Shown here: positions 43,873 to 52,577 of the stretch, one piece after another
Position numbering within the stretch: the stretch's first letter is position 1
How the letters are laid out: every line of letters begins with the position of its first letter
Source of the DNA: Rhizobiales bacterium Y(2018)
GTDB lineage: Bacteria; Pseudomonadota; Alphaproteobacteria; Rhizobiales; Aestuariivirgaceae
NCBI GenBank assembly: GCA_005502925.1
Contig: SCPD01000006.1
Coordinates: 186,001 to 250,000 of the forward strand
Direction of reading: 5' to 3'
DNA: 64,000 nt
Translations under genes and position numbers: made by a program
Notes under the pieces: generated by a model
The model's database searches: none
What the model was told of the DNA's origin: nothing
The model's input: only the letters and a program-made list of their open reading frames with translations

Positions 43873-44220
43873 ATGTCCGTGATCCAGGTGAAGCGCATCT
43901 ATGAGCCGCCGGCGCGCGGCGACGGCCTGCGCATCCTGGTCGATCGCATCTGGCCGCGCGGCATCTCGAAGGAAAAGGCGGCGCTGGACTTCTGGGCCAA
44001 GGACGTGGCGCCCTCGACCGATTTGCGCAAATGGTTCCATCACGACCCGGAGCGCTGGGCCGAGTTCCGTACGCGTTATCTGGCCGAGCTCAAGGAGAAT
44101 CGCGAGGAGCTCGACGAGTTGCGCGCCAAAATCGCCGGTCATCGCACGACGTTGCTCTATGCTTCGGCGAACATCATCCAGAACCACGCTCATGTCCTGA
44201 AGGACGTGCTGGAGCGATAG
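43873..44220 (+). CDS. DUF488 family protein
   Basis: 115 aa. Family motifs are the N-terminal KRIYEPPARGDGLRILVDRIWPRG and then APSTDLRKWFHHDP, with LLYASANIIQNHAHVLKDVL at the end. The DUF488 fold is a small cytosolic alpha/beta protein found next to stress genes; its reaction is not known. Its ribosome site lies inside the stem 43842-43870, so it may be translationally controlled. Followed by a hairpin terminator (44266-44291). Confidence 0.9.
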   Translation: MSVIQVKRIYEPPARGDGLRILVDRIWPRGISKEKAALDFWAKDVAPSTDLRKWFHHDPERWAEFRTRYLAELKENREELDELRAKIAGHRTTLLYASANIIQNHAHVLKDVLER

Positions 44221-44265
44221 TGCTCGCTTCGTTCATTTCATCTCCCTGATCAGCCGCCCGACGGA

Positions 44266-44291
44266 GGCGCTTGACTCGCGCTCAAAGCGCC
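44266..44291 (+). terminator. rho-independent-like terminator after the DUF488 gene
   Basis: GGCGCTTGA (44266-44274) pairs with TCAAAGCGCC (44282-44291), one bulged A, 7-nt loop, followed by the T-rich CTTATTCCTTT. Located 45 nt past the DUF488 stop, and it separates that gene from the polyol operon. The same stretch also holds TTGACT (44271), so overlap with a promoter is possible. Confidence 0.55.
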
Positions 44292-44320
44292 CTTATTCCT
44301 TTGGAGAAATAAATATCAGT

Positions 44321-44340
44321 ATATGAAAATTATTTCATAT
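44321..44340 (+). promoter_or_regulatory. operator-like palindrome ATATGAAA-ATTA-TTTCATAT
   Basis: Perfect 8-bp arms with a 4-nt centre in an AT-rich promoter area, 50 nt before the binding-protein ATG (44391). TGAAA/TTTCA half-sites are typical of SorC-family regulators, and a SorC gene (48020) lies in the operon, so autoregulation is likely. Confidence 0.6.
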
Positions 44341-44390
44341 CAACCATAACGCAGGGCCCTGGCGCCTTGCGGGTCTCTTGGGAGGAGAAA

Positions 44391-45413
44391 ATGAAGATCA
44401 AGTCGCTTATCACAGCCCTTGCCGCCGGCATGGTTCTGTCGACGACGGCGGTCAAGGCCGAAGGAAATGCGTTCCGCTGCGCGGAAGGCGAGACCTACTA
44501 CATGAATGTCATGGTGTCGGGCGTCGAATACTGGTTCCCGGTCTATGAGATGTTCAAGCAGGCGGCGCAGTCGATGGGCTGCAAGACGGCCTATACCGGC
44601 ACGCCCGAATATGACGTCAACAAGCAGATCGCCAGCTTCGACCAGGTGCTGGCCAAGAAGCCGGCCGGCATTCTCGTTCATCCGATGAATTCCGATCCCT
44701 TCATCGAGCCGATCAACCGCGCGGTCGATTCCGGCGTGCCCGTCGTCACCTTCGCGGCCGATTCGCCCAACAGCAAGCGCATCTCCTATGTCACCTCCGA
44801 CAACAACCGCGAAGGCGCTTATGCCGCCGACGTGATCGCCAAGGCGCTGGGCGGCAAAGGCGAATATGGCATTCTCGAAAATCCGGGTCAGGACAATCAC
44901 GACAAGCGCGTCGCCGCCTTCATCGCCCGGATGGAAGAGAAATACCCCGACATCAAGCTCGCGGCGCGCGCCGCCTCGAACCAGGATCCGACCAAGGCCT
45001 ACAATGCGGTCCTCTCCATGGCACAGGCGCATCCCGATCTCGGCGCTCTGTTCATGCCGGAAGCCAATTCGGCACTCGGTGCCGCCCAGGCCGCGCAGGA
45101 GCTCGGCGGCAAGATCAAGGTGATGAACGCCGATGTGAACGGCAAGATCCTCGACATGATCAAGCAGGGCCAGGTCTTCGGCGCGATCAATCCCAATCAG
45201 GGCATGCAGGGCTATATGGGCTTCATGCTGCTGTTCCTCGCCGCGCATCCGGATCTGATCGACCCGATGAACGACTATAAGCGCGCCAGCTACAATCCGA
45301 TGGGACTGCCGGTGGTCGACAATGGCTTCGCCGTCGTCACCAAGGACAATGCCGACGATTTCTATTGGGACGCCTATCTCAAGCGTCGCGGCACCAAGGG
45401 CATTGAGGAATAA
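44391..45413 (+). CDS. sugar/polyol ABC transporter substrate-binding protein (Peripla_BP_4)
   Basis: 340 aa from ATG 44391 (GGAGGAG 4 nt upstream). Signal peptide [20 protein letters not shown], cleaved near VKA. The ribose-binding-protein-like pattern is present: [20 protein letters not shown], the Gln/Asn-rich ligand residues in DYNR-like [13 protein letters not shown], and [15 protein letters not shown]. Feeds the CUT2-type importer encoded next. The ligand is unknown; the operon's enzymes point to a polyol. Confidence 0.92.
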   Translation: MKIKSLITALAAGMVLSTTAVKAEGNAFRCAEGETYYMNVMVSGVEYWFPVYEMFKQAAQSMGCKTAYTGTPEYDVNKQIASFDQVLAKKPAGILVHPMNSDPFIEPINRAVDSGVPVVTFAADSPNSKRISYVTSDNNREGAYAADVIAKALGGKGEYGILENPGQDNHDKRVAAFIARMEEKYPDIKLAARAASNQDPTKAYNAVLSMAQAHPDLGALFMPEANSALGAAQAAQELGGKIKVMNADVNGKILDMIKQGQVFGAINPNQGMQGYMGFMLLFLAAHPDLIDPMNDYKRASYNPMGLPVVDNGFAVVTKDNADDFYWDAYLKRRGTKGIEE

Positions 45414-45423
45414 CAGGGTCTGG

Positions 45424-45447
45424 GGCGGGGCACTCCGGCGTCCCGCC
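45424..45447 (+). other. weak hairpin after the binding-protein gene
   Basis: GGCGGG (45424-45429) and CCCGCC (45442-45447) around a 12-nt loop in the 61-nt gap before the ATPase gene. May set the binding-protein to ATPase ratio, like the stem at 5552; short and uncertain. Confidence 0.35.
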
Positions 45448-45474
45448 ACTTCCTCTCTCGCGATCGGCACCGGC

Positions 45475-46995
45475 ATGTCACAATCTCTCGCTCTCGAAGC
45501 CCGGAACATCAGCAAAGCCTTCGGCCCGGTCCAGGCTCTGAGCGATGTCACCTTCGGTCTGCGCAAGGGCGAGGTCCATGCGCTGGTCGGTGAGAACGGC
45601 GCCGGCAAATCGACGCTGATGAACATCATCGACGGCATCCTCAAGCCCGATGCCGGCGAAATCCTGATCGATGGCGAGAAGGCCGACATCGTCTCGCCCG
45701 AAAAGGCGCAGCGCCTGGGTATCGGTTTCGTGCACCAGGAAATCGCTCTGTGCCCCGATATCTCGGTCGCCGAGAACATCTCGATGGCGGCCACCAATCG
45801 CCGCCGCGCCTTCCTCATGAATTATGCGGAGACCCGGGCGCGCGCCGAAGCGGCGCTCAACGATCTGGGCGTGGTCGATCCACACGCAAGGACCGGTGAT
45901 CTCTCGATCTCCGAGCAGCAGATCGTCGAGATCGCCAAGGCGCTGACGCTCGACTGCTCCATCCTGATCCTCGACGAGCCGACCGCCGCTCTGACCGAAC
46001 GCGAGGCGGTGAAGCTTTTCGACATCATGGCGCGGCTCAAGCAGCGCGGTATCAGCATCATCTATATCAGCCACCGCATGGCCGAGATCTTCGCCCATTG
46101 CGACCGCATCACGGTGCTGCGCGACGGGCGCCATGTCTGCACCAAAGATGTCGCCGAAACCGATCCTGAAGACATCGTGCGCCGCATGGTCGGCCGCCAT
46201 CTGGGCGACCTCTATCCACCTAAGAATGCGGCGAGTGCGACGGCGGGTGACCTGCTCGCGGTCGAAAATCTAAGTGACGGGGAACGCTTCGCCGATGTGA
46301 GCTTTGCCTTACGCCAGGGTGAGATCCTCGGCATTGCCGGACTTATCGGCGCGGGGCGGACCGAAATCGCTCTCGGCCTTTGTGGTTTGCGGCCGACCGT
46401 GTCCGGTAAGGTCCGCCTCGATGGCGAAGACATTACGCCTCAGACCTACTCCCAAAGCATCGCGGCAGGTGTCGTCTATCTGTCGGAGGATCGTAAAGGC
46501 GCCGGCGTCTTCGTCGACCTGCCGATCGCCGCCAATGTCTCGGCGCTGGCCATCGAGCAGGTCTCGCGTAAGCCGGGTCTCGTCAGCCGCTCGCGCGAGC
46601 AGGCGCAGGCGGCCCGGCTCGGCGCCGCGCTCAAGCTCAAATGCGGCTCGCTCGATGACGCCGTTTCCACTCTATCCGGTGGGAACCAGCAGAAGGTCGC
46701 TCTCGCCAAGCTGCTTTCGGTCGGCCCCAAGGTGATCGTGCTCGACGAACCGACGCGCGGCGTCGATGTCGGCGCCAAAGCCGAGATCCATCGCATCCTG
46801 CGCGATCTCGCTTCGCGCGGCACCGGCATCATCGTCATCTCTTCGGAGCTGCCGGAGCTGATCGGTCTGTGCGACCGGGCGATCGTCGTCCGTGAGGGGC
46901 GCATCGCGGGTGAAGTGACAGGCGACGACATGAATGAGGAGGAGATCATCCGACTCGCCTCAGGGGTGGGGCAAAAAAACGGGAGAGGGGCATGA
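45475..46995 (+). CDS. sugar ABC transporter ATP-binding protein, RbsA/CUT2 type (two NBDs)
   Basis: 506 aa from ATG 45475; upstream extension runs into the previous gene. N-terminal nucleotide-binding domain with Walker [10 protein letters not shown] (~38-46), signature LSISEQQ and Walker [12 protein letters not shown]; a second domain with [13 protein letters not shown] and [14 protein letters not shown], its Walker A degenerate as usual in the second half. Two fused NBDs mark the CUT2 family (ribose, galactose, polyols). Ends in ATGA overlap with the permease gene. Confidence 0.93.
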   Translation: MSQSLALEARNISKAFGPVQALSDVTFGLRKGEVHALVGENGAGKSTLMNIIDGILKPDAGEILIDGEKADIVSPEKAQRLGIGFVHQEIALCPDISVAENISMAATNRRRAFLMNYAETRARAEAALNDLGVVDPHARTGDLSISEQQIVEIAKALTLDCSILILDEPTAALTEREAVKLFDIMARLKQRGISIIYISHRMAEIFAHCDRITVLRDGRHVCTKDVAETDPEDIVRRMVGRHLGDLYPPKNAASATAGDLLAVENLSDGERFADVSFALRQGEILGIAGLIGAGRTEIALGLCGLRPTVSGKVRLDGEDITPQTYSQSIAAGVVYLSEDRKGAGVFVDLPIAANVSALAIEQVSRKPGLVSRSREQAQAARLGAALKLKCGSLDDAVSTLSGGNQQKVALAKLLSVGPKVIVLDEPTRGVDVGAKAEIHRILRDLASRGTGIIVISSELPELIGLCDRAIVVREGRIAGEVTGDDMNEEEIIRLASGVGQKNGRGA

Positions 46996-48011
46996 GCGCC
47001 ATGGAAGAGATCAGCAGGCCGCAACCCAGGTTTGGCATACAATGGCGCAGCCTCGGCAATATGCGGGAACTGGGGCTCGTCCTCATCATCCTCGCTTTGT
47101 GCGTGGTGATGAGCTTCGCCTCGCCTTATTTCCTCACCTGGACCAATTTCCGCGCCATGCTGCTGTCCTTCTCGATCGAAGGCATCGTGGTGGTCGGCAT
47201 GACGGTATTGCTGATCGTCGGCGCCATCGATCTCTCGGTCGGTTCGGTGGTCTGTTTCTCGATGGTGGTCGGCGGCTTCTTTTTCCTGGCCGGGCTCGAT
47301 CCGTGGAGCGCCAGCCTCCTCGCCATTGCTGCCTGCGCCGCGATCGGCGTGCTGATGGCGCTGTGCGTCACCCGCATCGGGCTCCACTCCTTCATCGTGT
47401 CGCTTGCTTTCATGGTCATCGTGCGGGGCCTGTGCCTCGCCATCACCGGCGGCACGCCGCTGTCGCTGTTCTCGCTGCCGGCAAGCTTCAAATTCATCGG
47501 CCAGGGCACCGTCTATGGCATTCCGGTCGTCATCATCATCTTCGCCGTGGTGGTCGCTATCTTCGACTTCCTGCTGCGTAAGGCGACCGTCTTCCGCAAG
47601 GTTTTCTATACGGGAAGCAACGAGAAAGCGGCGGAGTATTCCGGCATCCGCACCAACCGGGTGAAATTCTTCTGCATCGTGCTGTGCTCGACGCTGGCCG
47701 GGGTCGCGGGTGTCATCTACATGGCGCGCTTCGGCGCCGCGACGCCCACTTTCGGTCTCGGCATGGAGCTCAATATCATCGCCGCCGCGGTGATCGGCGG
47801 TGCCAGCCTGAAAGGCGGCTCGGGCACCATTCTCGGCGCCATATTGGGCATGGCGCTCTTGTCGGTCGTCTCCAGCTCGCTCATTCTGCTCGACGTCTCG
47901 CCCTACTGGCAGGACACGATACGCGGCCTCATTCTGCTCGCCGCCGTGTCGTTCGACCATGTGCTGCACAACCGCAAGAAGGCGGGCGCTCCACGCCCGG
48001 CCGGGCAATAG
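46992..48011 (+). CDS. sugar ABC transporter permease, RbsC type
   Basis: 339 aa. About nine hydrophobic segments, including [21 protein letters not shown] and [20 protein letters not shown] with the conserved IDLSVGS motif. The family motif [11 protein letters not shown] (here [18 protein letters not shown]) and the C-terminal [20 protein letters not shown] follow. The channel of the CUT2 importer, coupled to the ATPase by ATGA. Confidence 0.92.
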   Translation: MSAMEEISRPQPRFGIQWRSLGNMRELGLVLIILALCVVMSFASPYFLTWTNFRAMLLSFSIEGIVVVGMTVLLIVGAIDLSVGSVVCFSMVVGGFFFLAGLDPWSASLLAIAACAAIGVLMALCVTRIGLHSFIVSLAFMVIVRGLCLAITGGTPLSLFSLPASFKFIGQGTVYGIPVVIIIFAVVVAIFDFLLRKATVFRKVFYTGSNEKAAEYSGIRTNRVKFFCIVLCSTLAGVAGVIYMARFGAATPTFGLGMELNIIAAAVIGGASLKGGSGTILGAILGMALLSVVSSSLILLDVSPYWQDTIRGLILLAAVSFDHVLHNRKKAGAPRPAGQ

Positions 48012-48019
48012 GACGTCTT

Positions 48020-48991
48020 ATGGCAGGCAATGACCAGGCTGACGATTTCGACCGCGCGCGCAAGATCCACCGGGTGCTGGTGATGCATTATGTCGAGGGC
48101 CTGAGCCAGGCCGAGATCGCCAAGCGCACCGGGCTTTCACATCCGACCGTCAACCGGCTGGTCAAGGAAGGCCATGAGCGCGGCTATGTGCAGATCAAGG
48201 TCTCCTCGCCGCTGCAGCCGCTATTCGAGATCGAGCAGCGCCTCATCGCCAAAAGCAGCCTGAGCGAGGCGATCGTCACGCCGTCCGCTTCCGATCAGGA
48301 GGACGTCAATCTCGCCAATGCCGGCCGGGCGGCAGCCGACTTCCTGCTGTCCAAGCTCAAGGACGGCGACACGATCTGTGTTTCCGGCGGGCAGGGTGTC
48401 GGCGCGGTGATTGCGGCTCTCGCGCCATCACGCGCGTATGACGTGACCGTGGTGCCGGCGACGGGCGGCGTGCAGGGCAAATATTTCACCGACGTCAACC
48501 ATCTGGCGGCGCAGCTGGCGCGCAAGCTGCAAGGCCGTGCCTTCCAGATCCACGCGCCGGTCTTCGCCGCCTCGCGCGCCGAGCGCGACGTGCTGCTCCA
48601 GGTCCAGTCGGTGCGCGAGGTCCTGGCGCGGGCGCGCGATGCGGCGATCGCACTGGTCGGCATCGGCTCGGTCCTGCCGGAGGAATCGACCTATCGCAGC
48701 CTCATGCCGCAAGGCGTCAAGGGCAAGGGCGAGTTGGCCCGCATCGGCGCCGCCGGTGAGCTCGTCGCCCACCTGATCAATGGCGAGGGCAAGCTCTGCG
48801 CCTATGCGCTCAATGATTGCGTGATCGGCCTGACGCTCGACGAATTCAAGGCGGTGCCGCTCACCATCGGCATTTCCTCAGGCGCCCGTAAGGCGGCACC
48901 CATCGCCAGCGTGCTCAAGGGCGGCTTCCTCAATGTGCTCGCCACCGACGAGGCGACCGGCAGTCTCATCATCGACATCTTGAAAGGATAG
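48020..48991 (+). CDS. SorC/DeoR-type sugar-binding transcriptional regulator
   Basis: 323 aa from ATG 48020 (AGGA 7 nt upstream). HTH at residues ~15-55 (VMHYVEGLSQAEIAKRTGLS, HPTVNRLVKEG). The C-terminal sugar-binding domain contains SGGQGVGAVIAAL, ALVGIGSVLPEESTY and LTIGISSGARKAAPI. SorC-family proteins bind a phosphorylated sugar or polyol; EryD, the erythritol regulator of rhizobia and Brucella, is the closest type by context. Probably controls the operon through the palindrome at 44321. Confidence 0.9.
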   Translation: MAGNDQADDFDRARKIHRVLVMHYVEGLSQAEIAKRTGLSHPTVNRLVKEGHERGYVQIKVSSPLQPLFEIEQRLIAKSSLSEAIVTPSASDQEDVNLANAGRAAADFLLSKLKDGDTICVSGGQGVGAVIAALAPSRAYDVTVVPATGGVQGKYFTDVNHLAAQLARKLQGRAFQIHAPVFAASRAERDVLLQVQSVREVLARARDAAIALVGIGSVLPEESTYRSLMPQGVKGKGELARIGAAGELVAHLINGEGKLCAYALNDCVIGLTLDEFKAVPLTIGISSGARKAAPIASVLKGGFLNVLATDEATGSLIIDILKG

Positions 48992-48995
48992 GATC

Positions 48996-49997
48996 ATGGT
49001 AAAGAGCAACTCGACACGGGCGATGGGCCGATCGGACGTCGCCGCCAGCGCCATCGGGCTCGGCACCTGGGCGATGGGCGGCTGGATGTGGGGCGGCAGC
49101 GATGAAGCGAAATCGGTCGCGGCGATCCGCGCCTCGATCGATAAAGGCATCACCTTGATCGACACCGCGCCGGCTTACGGCCTCGGCAAGGCGGAGGAGA
49201 TCGTGGGCCAAGCCATTGCCGGCCGGCGCTCGCAAGTGGTGATCGCCACCAAATGCGGCCTGGTCTGGCATACCGACAAGGGCAATCATTTTTTCGACGA
49301 ACTCGGCCAGCGGGTGCATCGCCATCTGGGGCGCGAGTCGATCCGGCATGAGCTCGAGCAGAGCCTGCGCCGGCTCAAGACCGATTACATCGATCTCTAC
49401 ATCACCCACTGGCAGGACCCGACGACGCCCGTTGCCGAGACCATGGCGACGCTGCTCGATCTCAAGAAGAAAGGCAAGATCCGCGCCATCGGCGTCAGCA
49501 ATGTCAGTCCGGACGAGCTCAAGGCCTATGTGGCGGAAGGCCAGGTCGACGCCATCCAGGAGCGCTACAGCATGATCGATCGCGAGATCGAAAGCAGCCT
49601 CTTGCCCCTCTGCCGGCAGCATGACATCGCGTGTTTGAGCTATTCGTCCCTGGCGCTGGGCCTCCTTTCCGGCAAGATCGGTCCCAACCGGGTTTTCGAA
49701 GGTGATGACCAGCGCAAAGGCAATCCGCGTTTCGCTCCCGACAATCTCAAGCGCGTCGCCGCCTTCATGGCCGAGATCGATCCCGTCGCCGCGGCACATC
49801 AAGCGAGCCTGGCTCAACTCGTCATCGCCTGGACTATTGCGCAGCCCGGCATCACCTATGCGCTGTGTGGCGCACGTGACAGCGACCAGGCGATCGACAA
49901 TGCCGGGGCCGCGGGAATCGTGCTCGGCTCCGAGGAAGTGAAGCGCATCGATAGAGCAATAGCCCAGCATCTGGCGCCGGTCGCTGCCGCCGCCTGA
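48996..49997 (+). CDS. aldo/keto reductase
   Basis: 333 aa. Catalytic tetrad visible: Asp and Tyr in DTAPAYGLGKAEE, Lys in VVIATKCGLV, His in DLYITHWQDP. NADPH-site features SYSSLALGLLSGKI and the C-terminal IVLGSEEVKRID. Reduces an aldehyde or ketone, or oxidises a sugar/polyol in the reverse direction. It starts 4 nt after the SorC regulator stop, inside the polyol operon. Confidence 0.91.
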   Translation: MVKSNSTRAMGRSDVAASAIGLGTWAMGGWMWGGSDEAKSVAAIRASIDKGITLIDTAPAYGLGKAEEIVGQAIAGRRSQVVIATKCGLVWHTDKGNHFFDELGQRVHRHLGRESIRHELEQSLRRLKTDYIDLYITHWQDPTTPVAETMATLLDLKKKGKIRAIGVSNVSPDELKAYVAEGQVDAIQERYSMIDREIESSLLPLCRQHDIACLSYSSLALGLLSGKIGPNRVFEGDDQRKGNPRFAPDNLKRVAAFMAEIDPVAAAHQASLAQLVIAWTIAQPGITYALCGARDSDQAIDNAGAAGIVLGSEEVKRIDRAIAQHLAPVAAAA

Positions 49998-50017
49998 TAG
50001 AGCACTGATCGATCATC

Positions 50018-51781
50018 ATGACCCAGGACCGCCTTCGCAGGCTGGAGAAGCTGCGCCGCAAGGAGCGCCCCGACGTTCTCGTCGTGGGCGCCGGCATCAA
50101 CGGCGTCAGCATCTTCCGTGAGCTGGCGCTGCAGGGCGTCGACGTCGTGCTGGTCGATCGCGGCGACTTCATGAGCGGGGCGAGTGCGGCGCCCTCGCGC
50201 ATGATCCATGGCGGCTTGCGCTATATGGAGAATGGCGAATTCGGGCTCGTCAAGGAATCGCTCGCCGAGCGCAATGCGCTGCTCGCCAATGCGCCGCATT
50301 ATGTGCGTCCGCTGCCGACGCTGATCCCGATCAGCGATCACTTCTCCGGCGTGGCATCGGCGGTCCGGCGGTTTCTCGGCGGCAAAGCGCAGCCCGGCAA
50401 ACGCGGCTCGCTGATCGTGCGGCTCGGTTTGACGCTCTATGATCTTTATGCCGGCGCGGGCCGGGTCCTGCCCCGACATCATTTCCTCAACCGTGACAGC
50501 TTGCGGGCGCGCTGGCCGGCGCTCCAATCCGACGTCATCTGCGGTGCCGTCTATCACGACGCCCGCATCACCTATCCGGAACGGCTCGGCATCGAGCTTA
50601 TCCTCGACACGGAAACGGCGGCCTCGCAGGCGCTCGCCGTCAACCATGTCGGCCTCGTCGCGCAGGAGAAAGGCCGCGTCGTTCTGAAAGACAATCTGAC
50701 GGGTGCGGAATTCACTCTTACGCCGCGCATCGTCGTCAATGCCACCGGCGCCTGGATCGACATGACCAATGGCGCGCTCGCATCGCGGCCACCGCGGCTG
50801 ATCGGCGGCACCAAGGGCTCGCATCTCGTCATCGCCAATGACGCGCTCGAGGATGCGCTCGGCGATACCATGGTCTATTACGCCAATCATGACGGCCGGG
50901 TGTGCATCGTCTTCCGCCATCTTGGTCACGTGCTGGCGGGATCGACCGACATCCGCGTCGACACGCCCGACAATGTGCACTGCGACGAAGCGGAAAGCGC
51001 CTATATCCTCGCTGCGCTGCGCGAGATTTTCCCGGCAATTGCGATCAGCGAAGCCGACATCATCTACCGTTTCGCAGGCGTGCGGCCCTTGCCGGCGAGC
51101 GCCACGGAAGTGAATGCCGAAATCTCACGCGACCATCGCTGCGAGTGGCTCGCCGACAATGCCGGTGCTTCGATGCCGGTGCTCAATCTCATTGGCGGCA
51201 AATGGACGACCTTCCGGGCTTTCGGAGCGGAAGCCGCGGATGCCGTCCTGGCGCGACTCGGCATGGTGCGCCGGCAGGGGACGGAGAAGCTCGCCATTGG
51301 CGGTGGCAGGAACTTTCCCGCCGATGAAGGCGCCTGGGTCGCGCGGGTCGCCGCGCTGAGCGGCCTGCCGCCGGAGACGGTGGCACGTCTGCTCGAGCGT
51401 TATGGTACCCGCGCCGAGGAGCTTTGCGTGGCGCCTGATGAGGCCTTGCGGTCGCTGCCGAACTATAGCCGGCGTGAGATCGAATGGCTGATCGAGAACG
51501 AGCAGGTGACGCGGCTCGCCGATCTGGTCCTGCGCCGCATGGCTGTCGCCATGACGGGAGAGCTCTCCATGGCGGGGCTGGAAGAGCTTGCCGCCATCGC
51601 CGCCGCGGCGCTGGGCTGGGACGGGCAACGGCGCGCCAGTGAGCTGGCTGGACTGCGCAGCCTGCTCGCGCGCGATCACGGACTTACCGCGGAGATGCTC
51701 CGCCGAAGCAATCTGGAAGAAGGATTATCCGATGTACGACAGCAAGAAACTGCGCATGAACCGGCTGTTTCAAGCCGGTAA
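50018..51781 (+). CDS. FAD-dependent glycerol-3-phosphate/erythritol-phosphate dehydrogenase-like protein
   Basis: 587 aa. FAD-binding motif VVGAGINGVSIFRELALQG near the N-terminus, the GlpD pattern SRMIHGGLRYMENGEFGLVK, NATGAWID, and VRPLPASATEVNAEISRDH followed by IGGKWTTFRAFG. Rhizobial EryB, which oxidises erythritol phosphate, belongs to this family and also sits with an FGGY kinase and a SorC regulator. It probably passes electrons from a phosphorylated polyol to the quinone pool. The last 50 nt overlap the aldolase gene. Confidence 0.88.
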   Translation: MTQDRLRRLEKLRRKERPDVLVVGAGINGVSIFRELALQGVDVVLVDRGDFMSGASAAPSRMIHGGLRYMENGEFGLVKESLAERNALLANAPHYVRPLPTLIPISDHFSGVASAVRRFLGGKAQPGKRGSLIVRLGLTLYDLYAGAGRVLPRHHFLNRDSLRARWPALQSDVICGAVYHDARITYPERLGIELILDTETAASQALAVNHVGLVAQEKGRVVLKDNLTGAEFTLTPRIVVNATGAWIDMTNGALASRPPRLIGGTKGSHLVIANDALEDALGDTMVYYANHDGRVCIVFRHLGHVLAGSTDIRVDTPDNVHCDEAESAYILAALREIFPAIAISEADIIYRFAGVRPLPASATEVNAEISRDHRCEWLADNAGASMPVLNLIGGKWTTFRAFGAEAADAVLARLGMVRRQGTEKLAIGGGRNFPADEGAWVARVAALSGLPPETVARLLERYGTRAEELCVAPDEALRSLPNYSRREIEWLIENEQVTRLADLVLRRMAVAMTGELSMAGLEELAAIAAAALGWDGQRRASELAGLRSLLARDHGLTAEMLRRSNLEEGLSDVRQQETAHEPAVSSR

Positions 51782-52577
51782 ATGCCTCGATGTGGCGATC
51801 GACCATGGCGTGTGCAACGAGCCCTCGTTCCTCGACGGGCTCGAGGATATGGGGCGCGTGGTCAAGATGCTGGCGGCGGCGGGGCCTGATGCGATCCAGA
51901 TGAATACCGGCCAGGCCGATCTCCTGCAGCAGATTCCGGGCAAGGCCAAGCCGGCGCTGGTGCTGCGCATCGACATGGGCAATCCCTATAACCGGCAGCG
52001 CCATCGCGAGATGTGGGCTCTCCTGCAGAATGCGCAGGATCCGGTGCTGCCGGCGGTGAAGCTCGACGCCGCCTGCGTCGTCGTCAATCTGTTCATGCTG
52101 CCGGACGAGCCGGGCCTGTTCCGCCAATGCGTCGAGAACATCGCCAGGGTGCGGCTCGATTGCGAGAAATACGCGATGCCTTTGATGATCGAGCCTCTGG
52201 TCATGCAGCCCAACAGCGAGCGCGGCGGTTATCTGGTCGATGGCGATGCCGAGAAGATCGTGACCCTGGTACGGCTTGCCCGCGAGATGGGGGCTGATAT
52301 CATCAAGGCCGATCCGACCAGCGATCCGCGCGACTTCCACCGGGTCATCCAGGCGGCCCGCTGTCCGGTGCTGGTGCGGGGCGGCGGCAAGGCCGATCTG
52401 CGTCAGGTCTTCGCCAATTCCTACGAGCTCATGAAGCAAGGGGCGCATGGCATGGTCTATGGCCGGAATATCTACCAGCATGACGCGCCGGGTCGCGTGG
52501 TGAAGGCGCTGATGGCCATGATCCATGACGGCGCCAGCGACGCTGAAGCCTGGCGCCTCTATGAGGCGGCGGCATGA
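51732..52577 (+). CDS. DhnA-type class I aldolase (fructose-bisphosphate aldolase/LsrF family)
   Basis: 281 aa from ATG 51732 (AAGGA 8 nt upstream), starting 50 nt inside the preceding gene. DVAIDHGV near residue 20 and the Schiff-base Lys192 in GADIIKADPTSD are family hallmarks; VLVRGGGKAD then GMVYGRNIYQH form the phosphate site. Class I aldolases of this family cleave ketose phosphates or make similar C-C bonds. After a kinase and an FAD dehydrogenase, cleavage of a keto-sugar phosphate into triose units is the natural reading. Confidence 0.88.
   Translation: MYDSKKLRMNRLFQAGKCLDVAIDHGVCNEPSFLDGLEDMGRVVKMLAAAGPDAIQMNTGQADLLQQIPGKAKPALVLRIDMGNPYNRQRHREMWALLQNAQDPVLPAVKLDAACVVVNLFMLPDEPGLFRQCVENIARVRLDCEKYAMPLMIEPLVMQPNSERGGYLVDGDAEKIVTLVRLAREMGADIIKADPTSDPRDFHRVIQAARCPVLVRGGGKADLRQVFANSYELMKQGAHGMVYGRNIYQHDAPGRVVKALMAMIHDGASDAEAWRLYEAAA

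Noticed and set aside
44340-45818. Long open frame (492 codons) antisense to the sugar-binding protein and ATPase genes
   Set aside because: Spans two real genes on the other strand and has no domain or ribosome site.
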